A DNA stretch of 64,000 bases from Xiphydria camelus. Its lineage: Eukaryota > Arthropoda > Insecta > Hymenoptera > Xiphydriidae. Below are positions 34,957-47,004 of the stretch, in pieces. The notes below the pieces were generated by a model, which did no database searches, was not told where the DNA came from, and saw only the letters and a list, made by a program, of their open reading frames with translations. Position 1 is the first letter of the stretch; each line of letters opens with the position of its first letter. Location of the stretch: assembly GCA_963678675.1 (NCBI GenBank), contig OY783195.1, positions 19,437,342-19,501,341 on the forward strand. The letters run 5' to 3'. A program made the position numbers and the translations under genes.

Positions 34957-35634
34957 TAAGGGGTTACATCTAGTTGGCGGCCGAAAAAAGGCGTGTTTTG
35001 TGAATATTTTTTGGGAAAATGATTGCAGGTTTCGAACTGTTCTTTTTCACAGTAAAGGGTATATCTTACTATGTTTCATAATTTTTTTATTGGAAAAAAT
35101 TCACAGATGTAGCAGATATAATGTATTTCCCGGACCGCTGTTGATCTGACATCAAAAAACCAAATAAATTACGTTTTTGTATCGTATTATCTAGTCCTTA
35201 ATCAAAGGATTTGATAAAATATTAATTTTTGAAGAAATAGTCGGCGATCGAAAGTAAAAGTCTAGGTAGATTTCGGTGAAAAAATCACTTCATTTTCCTT
35301 CATATAAAAAAAAGTATGCATCGAAAAAAAAATCCTTCGATTAAGAACTGCCTTTTGATATATAAAAAAACTATGCAAAATTTCAAGTATATCGGTCAAC
35401 TCATTTTCGAGATATCGTGGTCACCGATTTTGAAAAAGCCGTTTCGAGTTAACTCCGTTATACTTGCGTCGCGCGGCTCGCAGAACGTAACTGTAAAAAC
35501 AGCCGTGACTCGCTCAATTTTGAACGGATCGACTTGAAATTTGCAGAGAATATTTTTGAAAAGTTATACTTTAAGAATCCGTTAAAAACGAAAAACCGAT
35601 TTTTTCGAAAATTCTGTCTGGATGTAACCCCTTA
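34957..35634. mobile_element. ~680-bp TIR element
   Basis: TAAGGGGTTACATCTAG at the left and complement TAAGGGGTTACATCCAG at the right. The interior is AT-rich, with a 73-codon frame of no evident meaning. It abuts the MITE at 34566-34948. Superfamily not determined. Confidence 0.65.
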
Positions 35635-35639
35635 GACGA

Positions 35640-38600
35640 CTGATCCGATCGAGTTCCGCTACGGCTCACAAATATTGTATTTGGGTTAAAGATGATCCAC
35701 TAAGTTTTTACAAGTACACATATACACTACTAATGACGATGATGACTAATGATGATGATCTAATTATCTCGTTGCAATACTCCACTATTATGGACATATG
35801 CCTAAAAAGACGCGTGTAGATATTATCATGACAAATAAGCGGACATGTTTATTATAAGCGTATAAGTTTATTTTGTAACATGGCGTCAAATAAAGTATGA
35901 TTATGGTATGGTAGTTCTATAGCATTTTTTTATGGAACAAAAAGGATTGTATTAATACTTATTTATTCTATAATGATTTTATAACAACTGTATTATTATT
36001 CGGTATAACTACCTTAAAGAGTTTTTTCTCTTAAGTTCGATAGCAGCTTCCGTATTTGTAATTTGTTGTCCGCAGCAGAATTGTAACTTAGCAACCCCTT
36101 ACACAATAGTTCTATAAAGAAACTATAAGGTGTATCACAGGAGATGGTATAATTCTATAAGGCACTGTTTAGCATCGGTTTTACAGTAATTTGATTCTAT
36201 AAGCACCGTTGCTGTAAAATTGTGTTACTGCACACACTTATAGGGCTACATTAGCAGTTATCTTGTAAATGCTCTATAAATTATGCTCTAAGAACGTTCT
36301 TGCAACAAATTTAAAAAACAACTCAATTTCTGAAGGCAAAATAGTCTCAGTGCCACATTAATGCAACAATTCAGTGTTCTAGATACAACTATAAAACATT
36401 AACAGAATATAAAACTCCTATTACTCTAAATTTATAGAACTACTTTGCTAGCTGGGATTATACGTATATTAGATCCCTAGTACCTGATCGACCGAACTTA
36501 GCTTGGTAAAAGTAAAAAATCCTTCAATACTTGTCGCGCATCTCTCGAACAAAGGACGACGACCGAATGACCCTGTAAATGAGTTTTCTAAAAGTCGAGA
36601 CCTAGCTAAATCGTTTTCTCACCCTAGGAAGTTTTGAAAATTTTATCCTTAAATGAGTTTCTCAAAAGTCGAGAGCTATCTAAATCGTTTTGTCGCACCC
36701 GAAAATGGTAGTTCTGAAAATTTCATGAAAATCCTTAAGTCTGGTTTGGAGATAAAATTTACACGTAAGAATTGGTCACTTTATAGAGAGAGTACAGGAT
36801 AAAAGATCTGTACTGTCACGGCCGACTATGGTGTTGGGAAAACAACCGTATATGTAGTTGGAGACGAAATGCATGTTTCTCCGTATTACCCGCGGCTATT
36901 CGAGATACGCTCCTCCTGAACTATACCTCGGATAAACGGAGTTTTACTATATTATATCCTTTATATTCGTAGATATCTCTTATACCTTACTCTTATATGT
37001 ATTGAGTGAGACTGCCAGGTCTCCTGTTATACTGTTCAGACACTATACTACCTGAATTGACCATCGTTACTTTGCAATGGTAGATTGCTCGGTTAGTTTC
37101 TACATTTCTCACAAAAGGGACATGGGTCACACCAAGTTTTGGTTAAAATTATTATATTATTCGTGCTTGATTTAAATTAGTTTATTATTCGCGCGATATT
37201 CGTAATTGCAGGAATGCGGGAAAATCACAAAGTGCACCTTCTTATAGCCGTGCGACCGTTTCTCTGACTTACCCTAGTGCACGTTTGCCGGCTCCTGCCA
37301 AAAAGGTGTATCAGAGTAAATTGGAGGAACGGTCGCGTAGTAATAGATCGAGGATTGAATTGCGAGAAAGCGGCAACAGACAGAGCGGCCATAACTGGGT
37401 AATTTGGGATTTTCTCGAATTTTAAACTTTCCCGTAAAAAATTACGGATATTCGTGATAATAATAAAGTAAATTAAATACGGTGCGACGGGTGTTTTTCG
37501 CCGCCTAAATGCATCCCTACCTTCAAAACTGATCTTTTCTCACCAATCGAATGTTGTAACGTTTTGCGAGCTCCGTTTTCAGAGCGCGGTGTCTTCCTTA
37601 AATATTCGCTGATAAGCACCTACATACATTTTACTGTAAAACGACATGTAAAATTTATTTTTATGGGGCTAGTAAAAAAAGTCCTATCGTACCAGCATTA
37701 GATGTCAGCAGGGACCCAATGTTATAAGACTTTGCGGTAATTTTTCTAACGAGTTTGGCAGTAGTTTTTACTAAAAAAATTCCCTCTGTGTAATTGTAAA
37801 TTTGCAGTTCACCCCTAGTGGAACAGAATCATACAATACGACTAATTCTGTGATGATAGAAAAATATTAATTTTCGCAATTATGATATTATTTTTAACAC
37901 TCAGTATATATTATTAAAATTTTTAAACGATATGTTAAAACAATATTTAATTACAGAATTATTATTGATACATATAATAAATATCTATGTAGATATTCAT
38001 ATGCGTATTAAACACGTATGAGAAGTTTACGAGTATACTGGCGAACGCCCTCTAATTTTTTTTATTGATAACTTGCAGCAGGTAAAAATATAAAACGATG
38101 CATATATTTCAGTTTTCGTCAATAGATGATGCCGCTACAGTCAATGCTACAGTCAACCCGCGTTACAGCCAACACCACTCTCTCCTATCGCTGGGATCAC
38201 TCTTTGTGACAATAATGCAACGAGCATGTCACTATTTAATATAAAAAACCAAATTCTCATTTTTTTTATTTCTCTTTTCGACGAAAGTCGTTCACACTAT
38301 AAATCTGCATCAAGTCAAATTACCGTCCTACATTTAAAACTATAACTCGCGACGATCTCGCCGGGAAAGTACCATCGCGCGTACGAAGTTCTCTCTAGAC
38401 GCCAGATAGGTAAAGTAATTTCTTCGTCCGCGGAAGTACCTCTCATAAAATCTCAGCAGTTCCGCCTCCGAAGAAACGCATCGCCTCCGGCGATCTCTCG
38501 CAAAACGTATACGAGTATAGTTACACTCGCGTGCACTAGGGTAAATCATTCCGATCGATATACCTAAATCCGTCGGAGGACTCAACTCGAAGTACGATCT

Positions 38601-40320
38601 TTCTGGGCGCCGCGGCGATTAAAAAGTTCTCGCAGCGCACGCCAGGTCACCGCGCGATAACGGTATACAATTTCGCTTGTACAATTATCAAGCGCGAGGA
38701 TTTTTATGGCCGTGCTCGTAAAGTTCAAAACAGCTCTCGAAAAGCTCGAGACCGAAATAATGTTGCCCGGCTACCCGGCGAATCTCGAGTTCCGACGTAC
38801 GTACACCGACGCGCGATCCTTTCGCGACAACAGAGGACGAGCACGTCTCGTTGCGATACCCCGCGCTCTTTTTCACGCCGCGTGCGACTCAACGATTGTT
38901 GTGACCACGACGGTATTTAAGCGCGTTCAATGGACCTCCGTATCGTAGCTACACCTCTAGCGTGTAATAAAGCTTGTCGTTTTTCGTTAGATCGCACGTC
39001 ACGCTATTAAACGTCGCTGAACGGGACTCGCGACCGTCCTTCGCATGTGTATATATGCAGCCCGTGACGCTAGATGCCAATCAATGATTATTTCGTAAGA
39101 ACAATGGCGTTGACGATCGTGAAGCGAAACCCTTATAACGTAACCAGTTACGTTACTCTTATCGCGGTTTCCCCGCTTCGCTCCCATCTCCACCGTTACC
39201 CGTACGTTGATTGCCACTTTACTTGCGGGTTAATCCCGAGATTCCGTAAGATTAAAATTATAGTCTGGCATTGGTCGGGCATTATCTTTTGTCTTTTGTA
39301 AATCTAAAATCTCAATTGTTGCACTATCGGAACCTCCGTGGATTGATTTACCGGTCACATTACAAACTCGACGGAGTCTCGTGCCAAGAACAAAAAAATA
39401 TATATTTTTTGCTACACTTGACGATGCGTCTATCCCAGAATTTTTATGTGCTGTACACAAAAACAAATATTCTTTCGCATGATAAGCGCCTATTTCTTAA
39501 TCGTTCTAGTTACGCGATTATCTTTACAAAAGACAAAGTGTGTCTATGTGTATGAACAGGATAAACTCGAAAACTATTACTATACTTACTAAACCGATTA
39601 TCATTCTGTTTTCGCTGATGGATAGATGATTCAATCGAGCATGTGTTAGATTATTTTCTTTATGTATGTATACATTGGATTCTCATTTAATCCAACACAA
39701 TTTATTTCAACTTCGGAATAACATTTATTTCAACGTTATAGGTAGGGGAAGCGTTACCTCACTGACACTACTGATGCCAAGTGGTATTCTCCGGTCCTGA
39801 GTTATTGAATTAAATTAGAATTTACTGTATAGGCTCTCTTCCGCGGTAATCTATCTCTATAGCAGCGAACTTCAACTTAAGAAGTCCCGTAATACGTATC
39901 GGTACGTAAGACGAGGGGCTAACTTTCATTCTTCACGGATACCGAGTAAAATACGGCCCAAAATGTGCCGCTTTGACTGGACATTATTCGCTCTTGCTCT
40001 TCCATTGGTTGCTATTTGCAAGCCTCATTGTCGTACCATGAAACCTCGAAATGAATATCATTGCTCTACTTTGATTCGTGACATCAAAAAAGTACAAAAT
40101 TATTCATAAGTAGTTTCCTGGTATCAGGATACGTTCTACAATTAAAATAAAAATACAACAATTTTTTATGTAGGTAAGTACCCTATTATCCGCACGATTT
40201 ACAGTCAAGCTTGTTACGAGAATTTTGACGCGGGAAATTAGTGCTTTCAGAGGATGACTTTTATCGGTAAGCACGGGACAAACGAGTAAGTTGCGTCGCA
40301 ACTTAGAAAGTGCGACTATG
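35640..40320. other. Long stretch without a supported gene
   Basis: Contents seen: a short GATGAT/GACGAT simple repeat near 35740; two diverged ~75-bp tandem units at about 36577-36735 (GAGTTTCTCAAAAGTCGAGA, TAAATCGTTTTCTC); and a CpG-rich island at about 38340-39220 in which frames of 60-81 codons are open on both strands. None shows domains or splice structure. The island could be a promoter or conserved non-coding element. Confidence 0.4.
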
Positions 40321-40328
40321 TGTAAGTA

Positions 40329-40474
40329 TACCGTATGTCTGACGGCAAGCGCAACAAAACTTCGGCAATTTTTACCGACGGTGGTCGAATCTTGCATTAG
40401 ATCCAATGCAATTTTCGACCACCGTCGGTAAAAACTGCCGAAGTTTTGTTGCGCTTGCCGTCAGACATACGGTA
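40329..40474. mobile_element. 146-bp near-perfect hairpin
   Basis: Arms of about 60 bp, starting TACCGTATGTCTGACGGCAA and ending in its complement, with a GC-rich stem (GCCGAAGTTTTGTTGCGCTT) and a loop around GCATTAGATCC. It directly adjoins the larger foldback at 40477-41135. Confidence 0.9.
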
Positions 40475-40476
40475 TT

Positions 40477-41135
40477 ATATCTACCGCATGTCCTATGGTA
40501 AACCAAACAACAGAACGCTAGACTTTTTTCGCTCAATTTGACACCGGTGATATTGGTTTGAATTGGGCGTACGAGATGGCGTTATTAAAGGCTCCGTAAA
40601 GCTCCGCTTTTTGTCTGCTAGAGCTGTCAGCGTAGGACAGATTAAGTCTTCGGCCCAACCGTGAAAGCGTACTGGCTCTTCACTAACAGTGCAATTTGGC
40701 ATTATAACTACGTTTCGACTTTTTAATCAACGATGAGCGCGACATCAGCATTACGTCGATGACTTTGACAGTTTCGTTATGTTTCGTATCCGCAAGTAAA
40801 TATTAATTGGGTACGTAGTTCGTGCGAAATATAACAAAATTGTCAAAGACATCGACATAACCTTGATGTCGCACTCGTTGTTGGCTAAAGAGTCGACGCT
40901 TGGTTATAATGCCAAATTGCACTGTTAGTGGAGATCCGGCACTCTTTCATGGTTAAACCGAAGACTTGATCTGTCTCACACTGACAGCTCTAGCAGACAG
41001 AAGACGGAGCCTGAAGGAGTCTTCCATAACGCCATTTCGTACACCCAATTCAAACAAATACCATCGGTGTCAAATTCAGCGAAAAAGTCTAGCATACCCT
41101 CGCTCGCTTTACCGTAGGTATAGGACATGCGGTAT
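40477..41135. mobile_element. ~660-bp foldback element
   Basis: CTACCGCATGTCCTATGGTA at the left is complemented near 41110-41133. Arms of about 230 bp contain AGCTCTAGCAGACA and AGTGCAATTTGGCATTATAA with their complements. The centre (40730-40900) is a second inverted repeat (GACATCGACATAACC against CATTACGTCGATGAC). The 69- and 90-codon frames on opposite arms mirror each other. Confidence 0.85.
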
Positions 41136-41764
41136 ACATTTTGAGTTCCGCGATGCACATGTACAGGAATACCTCCGGAAACGAAAACACGTGACTTTTA
41201 TGTGGTTTACGGAGGGCACGATAAGAGCAAGAATGTAATGCGTGTCCGACCTGCTCTCGAACGTGAGAGAAGATGCATATAAGCACGCGCCAACCAGCTG
41301 GAGGCTTCTTATATCGCGGCGTTATCGACTGGATAAACCAGAGGCGAGGTAAGCACCACATGGCTCTAACATCGTTCTTTTCGTACATTATATACCGGCA
41401 TCTCTCGGTTGGCCGTTAGACACGTTGAAACCAACGTATTTTTAGATAGGCGCAATAACAAAATCCTTTATATCGCTTGTACTTGTACCTGTTTTAGGGG
41501 AAGGACGGGCAAAACGGGGTATTTAAGGTTTGGTAGGCCATAAGTGAGGAAATTGAGGAATTGAAAACATTTATCCCTAAATTACACAATAGTCATACAT
41601 TTAGTTTTATAATACTAATACGAAATATTACTAAAAAAATCATACTTGTAGTAAAAACAGGTGTAAATTAAAAATCTGCATACGAGTATTACCCCGTTTT
41701 GCACGCTGGGTAGGGCAAAATGGGGTTATACGAATATAAAGGAATGAAGAATTTATTCTATAAC

Positions 41765-43158
41765 TAGCAGCCCGTCCCGGCTTCGCACGGGTAGATTGTG
41801 GATTGATTTTGTCCGTCCACCATTGTTTAAATACATTTTTAATACAAAACTTTTAGTATTTTTCCCGGGCTACGCAATGGTCATATTGGATTTGACCTTG
41901 ACCATGACCTTCAAGGGTATATCGAATTCAAATTAATTTTTTTTCACGTTCAAATGTGTCCTTGACCATTTTTTTCATGTTACCTTTATTGTCAGCGGAG
42001 GTCAAATTTAGGTCAAGTATAGTTCGACTCTTTGAACACCCTGTATAAGATTTACTAACTCAGAAACCTTCGCGGATATGCGTCCAACTGTTCCCCAAAT
42101 TTTCATCGCAATCGGATGAACGGTTTAGGAAGGCATAATAATCATCCGTACCGGTACTTTTTGAACACCTTGTATAAGATGTACTAACTCAGAAACCTTC
42201 GCGGGCATGCGTCCAACCATTTCCCAACTTTTCATCGCAATCGGATGAACGGTTTAGGAAGGCATAATAATCATCAGTACCGGTACTTTTTGAACACCTT
42301 TTATAAGATTTACTAATTCAGAAACCTTCGCGGGCATGCGTCCAACCATTCCCCAAAGTTTCATCGCAATCGGATGAACGGTTTAGGAAGGCAAATAATC
42401 ATCCGTACCTGTACTTTTTGAATACCCTGTATAAGATTTACTAACTCAAACCTTCGCGGATATGCGTCCAACTGTTCCCCAAATTTTCATCGCAATCGGA
42501 TGAACGGTTTAGGAAGGCATAATAATCATCCGTACCGGTACTTTTTGAACACCCTGTATAAGATTTACTAACTCAAAAACCTTTGCGGGCATGCATCCAA
42601 CCATTCCCCAACTTTTCATCGCAATCGGATGAACGGTTTAGGAAGGCATAATAATCATCAGTACCAGTACTTTTTGAACACCTTTTATAAGATTTACTAA
42701 CTCAGAAACCTTCGCGGACATGCGTCCAACTATTCCCCAACTTTTCATCGCAATCGGATGAACGGTTTAGGAAGGCATAATAATCATCAGTACCGGTACT
42801 TTTTGAACACCTTTTATAAGATTTACTAACAATAAGAAACCTTCGCGGGCATGCGTCCAACCATTCCCCAAAGTTTCATCGCAATCGGATGAACGGTTTA
42901 GGAAGGCATTTGATATTACCTTAAAGGTCACGGTCAAGGTCAAATCCAATACGACCACTGGGTAGCCAAGGGAAAATCCTTAAAGTTTTGTATTAAACAT
43001 TTTTCTCTAAAATGTTTTCCCGCTGAGATAATCGGCCGTACCGGGACTTTTTGAACACCCTGTATAAGATTTACTAATTCAGAAACCATCGCAGGCATGC
43101 GTCCAACTATTTCCCAAAATTTCATCGCAATCGGATGAACGGTTTAGGAAGGCATACG

Positions 43159-43237
<79 letters not shown>

Positions 43238-43250
43238 TTCATTTTTATAT
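41765..43250 (+). repeat. Retroposon-like repeat: eight 127-bp units, inverted flanks, (ACAG)n tail
   Basis: Opens AGCAGCCCGTCCCGGCTTCG. Units with CGCAATCGGATGAACGGTTT near 42108, 42235, 42366, 42490, 42618, 42746, 42877 and 43124 also share TTTTTGAACACC, GTATAAGATTTACTAA and GCATGCGTCCAACCATTCC. 41840-41920 and 42910-43000 are inverted copies flanking the array. The last unit runs into (ACAG)n at about 43160-43236. The plus-strand polarity with a simple-repeat tail suggests a non-LTR or SINE-like 3' end, but no reverse transcriptase is present. Confidence 0.7.
43160..43236 (+). repeat. (ACAG)n microsatellite tail
   Basis: About 18 ACAG/GACA units with one interruption (GACAGACACAGACAG). 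Follows AGGAAGGCATACGAG at the end of the last 127-bp unit. Confidence 0.9.
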
Positions 43251-43539
43251 ATATAGATATCTATGGATACATACCATAAATGCGTACGGCCTCATTGTCT
43301 TCATTTTTTACGCCAGAATATAAATTGTAAGCCCATCTGAGGCATAATATGAAACATGCAATCCATTCTTTCGCATACGAAAAGATGTATTCTCTCGAAT
43401 ATATATATATATGAATAAAAATCTCCACAATAAAGACGCTCGGCGTCGTTATCTTCGCTGTTACTTGACGAATCCTCTTTCTTTCTAGTGGCAATGACAT
43501 TTTTGTTTCCTACGTTACTTCACCCCTACCTCCCTCGAC

Positions 43540-43810
43540 TCTAAGGTAGGGGAGGGTGGTGTCGGTTGTAACAAAAAAAAAACTATTTGTAAATAACTAG
43601 TTAATTATAAGCCGCAGGGAATCTTAATTTTACACGAAGGTCTTTTGGCTTCGATTATATCACAATAAACATCAGAAAGAACAACAAATTATAAAAGATA
43701 CTTTCCATTAAAGGGGTACCGTTGCAACTTATTACATTTGACACCGCGCTGGTGTCAATTGTAACATCTCAGGGTGTCGGTTGTAACACATAATAACTGT
43801 AAGTATACTA
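43540..43810. repeat. Probable element end with iterated GTCGGTTGTAAC
   Basis: GTAGGGGAGGGTGGTGTCGG at 43544 begins a stretch where GGTGTCGGTTGTAAC-like motifs recur at about 43558, 43750 and 43775. No matching opposite end was found nearby. Confidence 0.35.
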
Positions 43811-44049
43811 ATACGGAAATCAACGCGAAGTGAGTATCGTGATGCAACGTGAAAACAATGAGAAAAATAATTACCGTGATATCTCAAATATCATAATAAA
43901 TGTAATTGTTGTCTATTCAATATTCAGTCAGATATTCAAGGCTTTAGTTTTACTATTTTATAAATTCGTCAGTTCTGAAAATGAAAACCCACATATACAA
44001 TATCGAATGGTAGCCGAAATCATAATAATTGCATCTTCACCACTTATAT

Positions 44050-44129
44050 TAGGCGTACAACTTTGCTCCCGCCGTTTTTCCTATTTATCATCATTAGAAA
44101 AACGGCGGAAGCAAAGTTGTAGTCCTAAT
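44050..44129. mobile_element. 80-bp palindromic MITE, well preserved copy
   Basis: TTAGGCGTACAACTTTGCTC ... CGGAAGCAAAGTTGTAGTCC: arms of about 33 bp with a short loop (TATTTATCATCAT). Homologous to 1771-1850. It ends at the TA where the mariner-like element begins. Confidence 0.85.
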
Positions 44130-44344
44130 ACAGGGTCCGACGGGGAGGTATGGCGTTTTGAAAAGAATGACACACGCTTGTTTTTGAACAAATTTTAAAA
44201 TCTATTGTTTTTAGACATTAGTGGCATATTGTCATTGTAGAATACATAACATAGGTAATTTTCAGCTGGCCGTTGTTTTCGGCCAGCAACTCCAACATCC
44301 CTTCTGCGAACCTATGTCGTTTCACAGTAGTTATTTTCGATATG

Positions 44345-44850
44345 AGTGCGTGAAGCACAAGCTTTTAACGAGTGTGAAGTTTGCCGCACGAGCGAAGCGA
44401 GTGCGGCTATCATACGAGTTAAAAGCGGCGCGAAACACACGAGTATCGAATTTGACTTTTTGTCACCAGTGTCAAAACCGAGGTTGGAGCGTGGGCGCCA
44501 GTGAAGAAAAAAGTATTCACGCACTGGCATGTACTTTTATGCACTGCGCAGGTTGTTCACACACTGAGCAGTTTCAGTGTGTGAAACACGATTTCACAAG
44601 CGTCGAGGACGATCGAAAAACCGAGGTTTTTGACACTGAGTGACAAAAAGTCATTTTCGTCACTCAGTGCGTAAAACTCGGTTTTACGGGCGTCCTCAAC
44701 CCCGTCAACCTCGTATTTGACACTTACTGTCGAAAAATAGAATTCGTTATAAGGGCGTTTCGCGTCGTTTTAACTCGTGTGATTGCCGCACTCGCTTCGC
44801 TCGTGCGAAAAACTTCACACTCGTTAAAAACGGCGCTTCACGCCCTTGTA
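44345..44850. repeat. ~505-bp GC-rich imperfect palindrome
   Basis: TTAACGAGTGTGAAGTTTGC at about 44366 and CGCACGAGCGAAGCGAGTGC are complemented at about 44790-44830. The centre has GTGACAAAAAGTCATTTTCG. The 140-codon frame crossing the left arm is not a convincing protein. Confidence 0.75.
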
Positions 44851-44869
44851 ACGAAACTATCTATTTAAT

Positions 44870-45270
44870 GTGTGTGTGTAACTTTTGGACAATCATAATT
44901 TCATATGGATGGAAATGAAGGTCCAAGTGCAAAATTCTGCGAAGTGACCTGTACGATATTCTAAGAGCGCGAGCGTGATGTACCGCTGAACGAAGAGGGC
45001 TGCTTTCCACTGCTTGTCGCACCCTTTCAATGTTTTCTGAGATTCGTACAGTTCGATCTCCTCGTGCAGCCCCAGGTCTCAAGGATCCTATTGTTTGAAA
45101 TTAGTTTACCTACTTCATAATGGTATCCCGTTTTGGAACGCGACCATGCCGACCAACATTAAAATGGTTCCGAAATCGTTGCTATGTGAGCACCACAGAA
45201 CGACCAGTTTCAATGAAAGTGTTGTACCTCAGTAAATACACGATGTGATACAGACCACGGCTCCATGGCT
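44870..45270 (-). pseudogene. Mariner-like transposase, N-terminal (DUF4817/HTH-type) remnant
   Basis: The minus-strand frame at 45082-44861 reads RTVRISENIERVRQAVESSP, then ALRISYRSLRRILHLDLHFH and PYEIMIVQKL. Upstream, broken frames give MEPWSVSHRVFTEVQHF and traces of an RHG-x-VP motif. This is the helix-turn-helix DNA-binding part found in many insect mariner-like transposases, which would recognise the element ends. Several frameshifts are present and the DDE/D catalytic half is missing, so it is inactive. Confidence 0.7.
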
Positions 45271-45479
45271 ACTGAAATGGCACCCCGCAACGAGTTGATA
45301 TCAACCATCCTGAAAACATTCGCTACACACAAGCGCGCATAACAGTCGTCTCAAAAACACCATACCTTCTTTGCCGGACCCTGTATAATACAGTCACACA
45401 GTCACACAAGAAAAAGTGGTTTATACTTTTGATGCGATATAACATATGTTATCCGTTTTGCCTGCCCTGCTCCTGTATA

Positions 45480-46465
45480 TCGAGCCTTGTTTGTTCTTTC
45501 GCATTTTAAACCCTCTATTATGGATTTGTCCATCGTCCGGAGAATCTCGCAGTATGATTATGAGAATTAGCAGGCAAATCAATATGTCGCTGAATAAAGA
45601 GTTCTAATTGCTCACATACGTAGGAATAAGCGATGCACCAAGTCTCTACTATCCAAGCTCATGTCGGTATAACAAAATGATACGATGATTGTTCGCATTT
45701 TCATATTGACTATTTGCCGCATTAAAATTACAAACCTAAAAATAATGAGGATTCTAGTAGAATTGTTGTTTCACTCTTTCATTTTCCCTGCGAAACGAAA
45801 TAGAATTTGAGAGACATTCCTTCTCTCGAGTCTTTCCCCAGACGCCACGGTGGAGCCAGAGAAAAACCGGGGAGCATTATCAAGAGCTACCAATTCCAAT
45901 TTAATCTTCGTTGCAGCGGCGATAAATTTATAGAGCCTGAGTCCCGTTTAAAAGAAACACAACAGCGTGCCGACATTGGCTGAAATTATCACTCTCGGCG
46001 ACTGCAGGAAAACTAGCGAGAAAGCCCACCCCTCGCGTGGTACGAACGACAAGGGGGTGCGGTAAGATGTGGAGCAGGATATATAATACCCTTATTAGAT
46101 TACAGTTTTATCCGGGGATAAAATATTCCTACAGATTAACGCGTCTTCCCGAGCGCTGCGATAATCCTGTATACATATGCCCGCGGGTGGAGCTATGCAC
46201 CGGGAGGAGTGAGAGCTTCTCCGCGCGCGGCAAAAATGAAGAAGAAGTGTTTGCGTTCATGCCAAAACTTGCATTAGCACACTATCCACGGATTATCTGG
46301 CTCTTCATACGTCAAAGAGGGGAGCGTTCAAAGCGCGAGAGGGTGCGAGGTGCAAGCCCATACGAAAGCGCGCTTTGGCCTCTTTGAAGAATAGCTTCTT
46401 CCACCGGATGTGGCCTAAAGGAGTCGTATACGCGTCGCGATATAGGTATGCGTAAGTATTATACC
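45480..46465. other. Stretch without a supported gene
   Basis: AT-rich to about 45800, then CpG-rich. A 116-codon frame (46037-46387) lies in the CpG-rich part with no recognisable motif and high Arg content. Confidence 0.35.
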
Positions 46466-46469
46466 TACA

Positions 46470-47002
46470 TACAGTCTGTGTCAGAAGAACGTGCACGCGA
46501 TTTTTTTTAAAGTACAAGAGATATCTCTGTCTTTCTTTCGGAGTGCGATTGCACTGTCAAAGGGCTACGGCACAAATACCGATTCATTTTAGTATCGCTT
46601 CGGGACCTCGAAGTGGAAGAGTAAATGAGTGCCAAGTACGCGAAGAGTTTTGAGGCAGTTTTCCTTTGAAAACACCCAAAAGGACCTAAATTATCGTTTC
46701 AGCGGCTGCGAAAACAATTAAAAAATAAAAAAGTTTCGTTGCAAAGTGGGTCGAGCGATTAGAGATGTATAAAAACGTCGATGAGACTACGATAAAGCGA
46801 GCAACCACAGAAAAGCCGGACAAACTAGTCGAAAGTATGCCCAGAAGGTGTGAGGCCATACTCGAAAATGATGGCGATTACACGACTTACTAAATAATTG
46901 TGCCGTGTGAAATGTGATATACTTTCATGTAAAAAAAAGTTACAAACAAATATCGTTTGTACTTAAAAAAATCGCGTACACGTTCTTCTGACACAGACTG
47001 TA
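46470..47002 (+). mobile_element. Internally deleted Tc1-like element
   Basis: TACAGTCTGTGTCAGAAGAA at the left is complemented at the right, and the TIR extends through CGTGCACGCGATTTTTTT to about 45 bp. TA-containing flanks. The only coding part is the transposase C-terminus at 46765-46893. Confidence 0.85.
46765..46893 (+). pseudogene. Tc1 transposase C-terminal fragment
   Basis: Reads MYKNVDETTIKRATTEKPDK and then LVESMPRRCEAILENDGDYT before TY and a stop. The LVESMPRR-x-x-A-I/V motif followed by a short tail is the usual end of Tc1-family transposases. The DNA-binding and DDE regions are absent, leaving a non-autonomous derivative. Confidence 0.75.
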
Positions 47003-47004
47003 CA

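Larger units (their letters stand above)
44131..45393 (-). mobile_element. Mariner-like element with foldback insert
   Basis: Left end ACAGGGTCCGACGGGGAGGT. Right end complement ACAGGGTCCGGCAAAGAAGG, then TATGGTGTTTTTGA. TA lies outside both. The transposase remnant occupies the right portion on the minus strand. The left half is taken up by the palindrome 44345-44850, which replaces the expected catalytic region. Confidence 0.75.
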
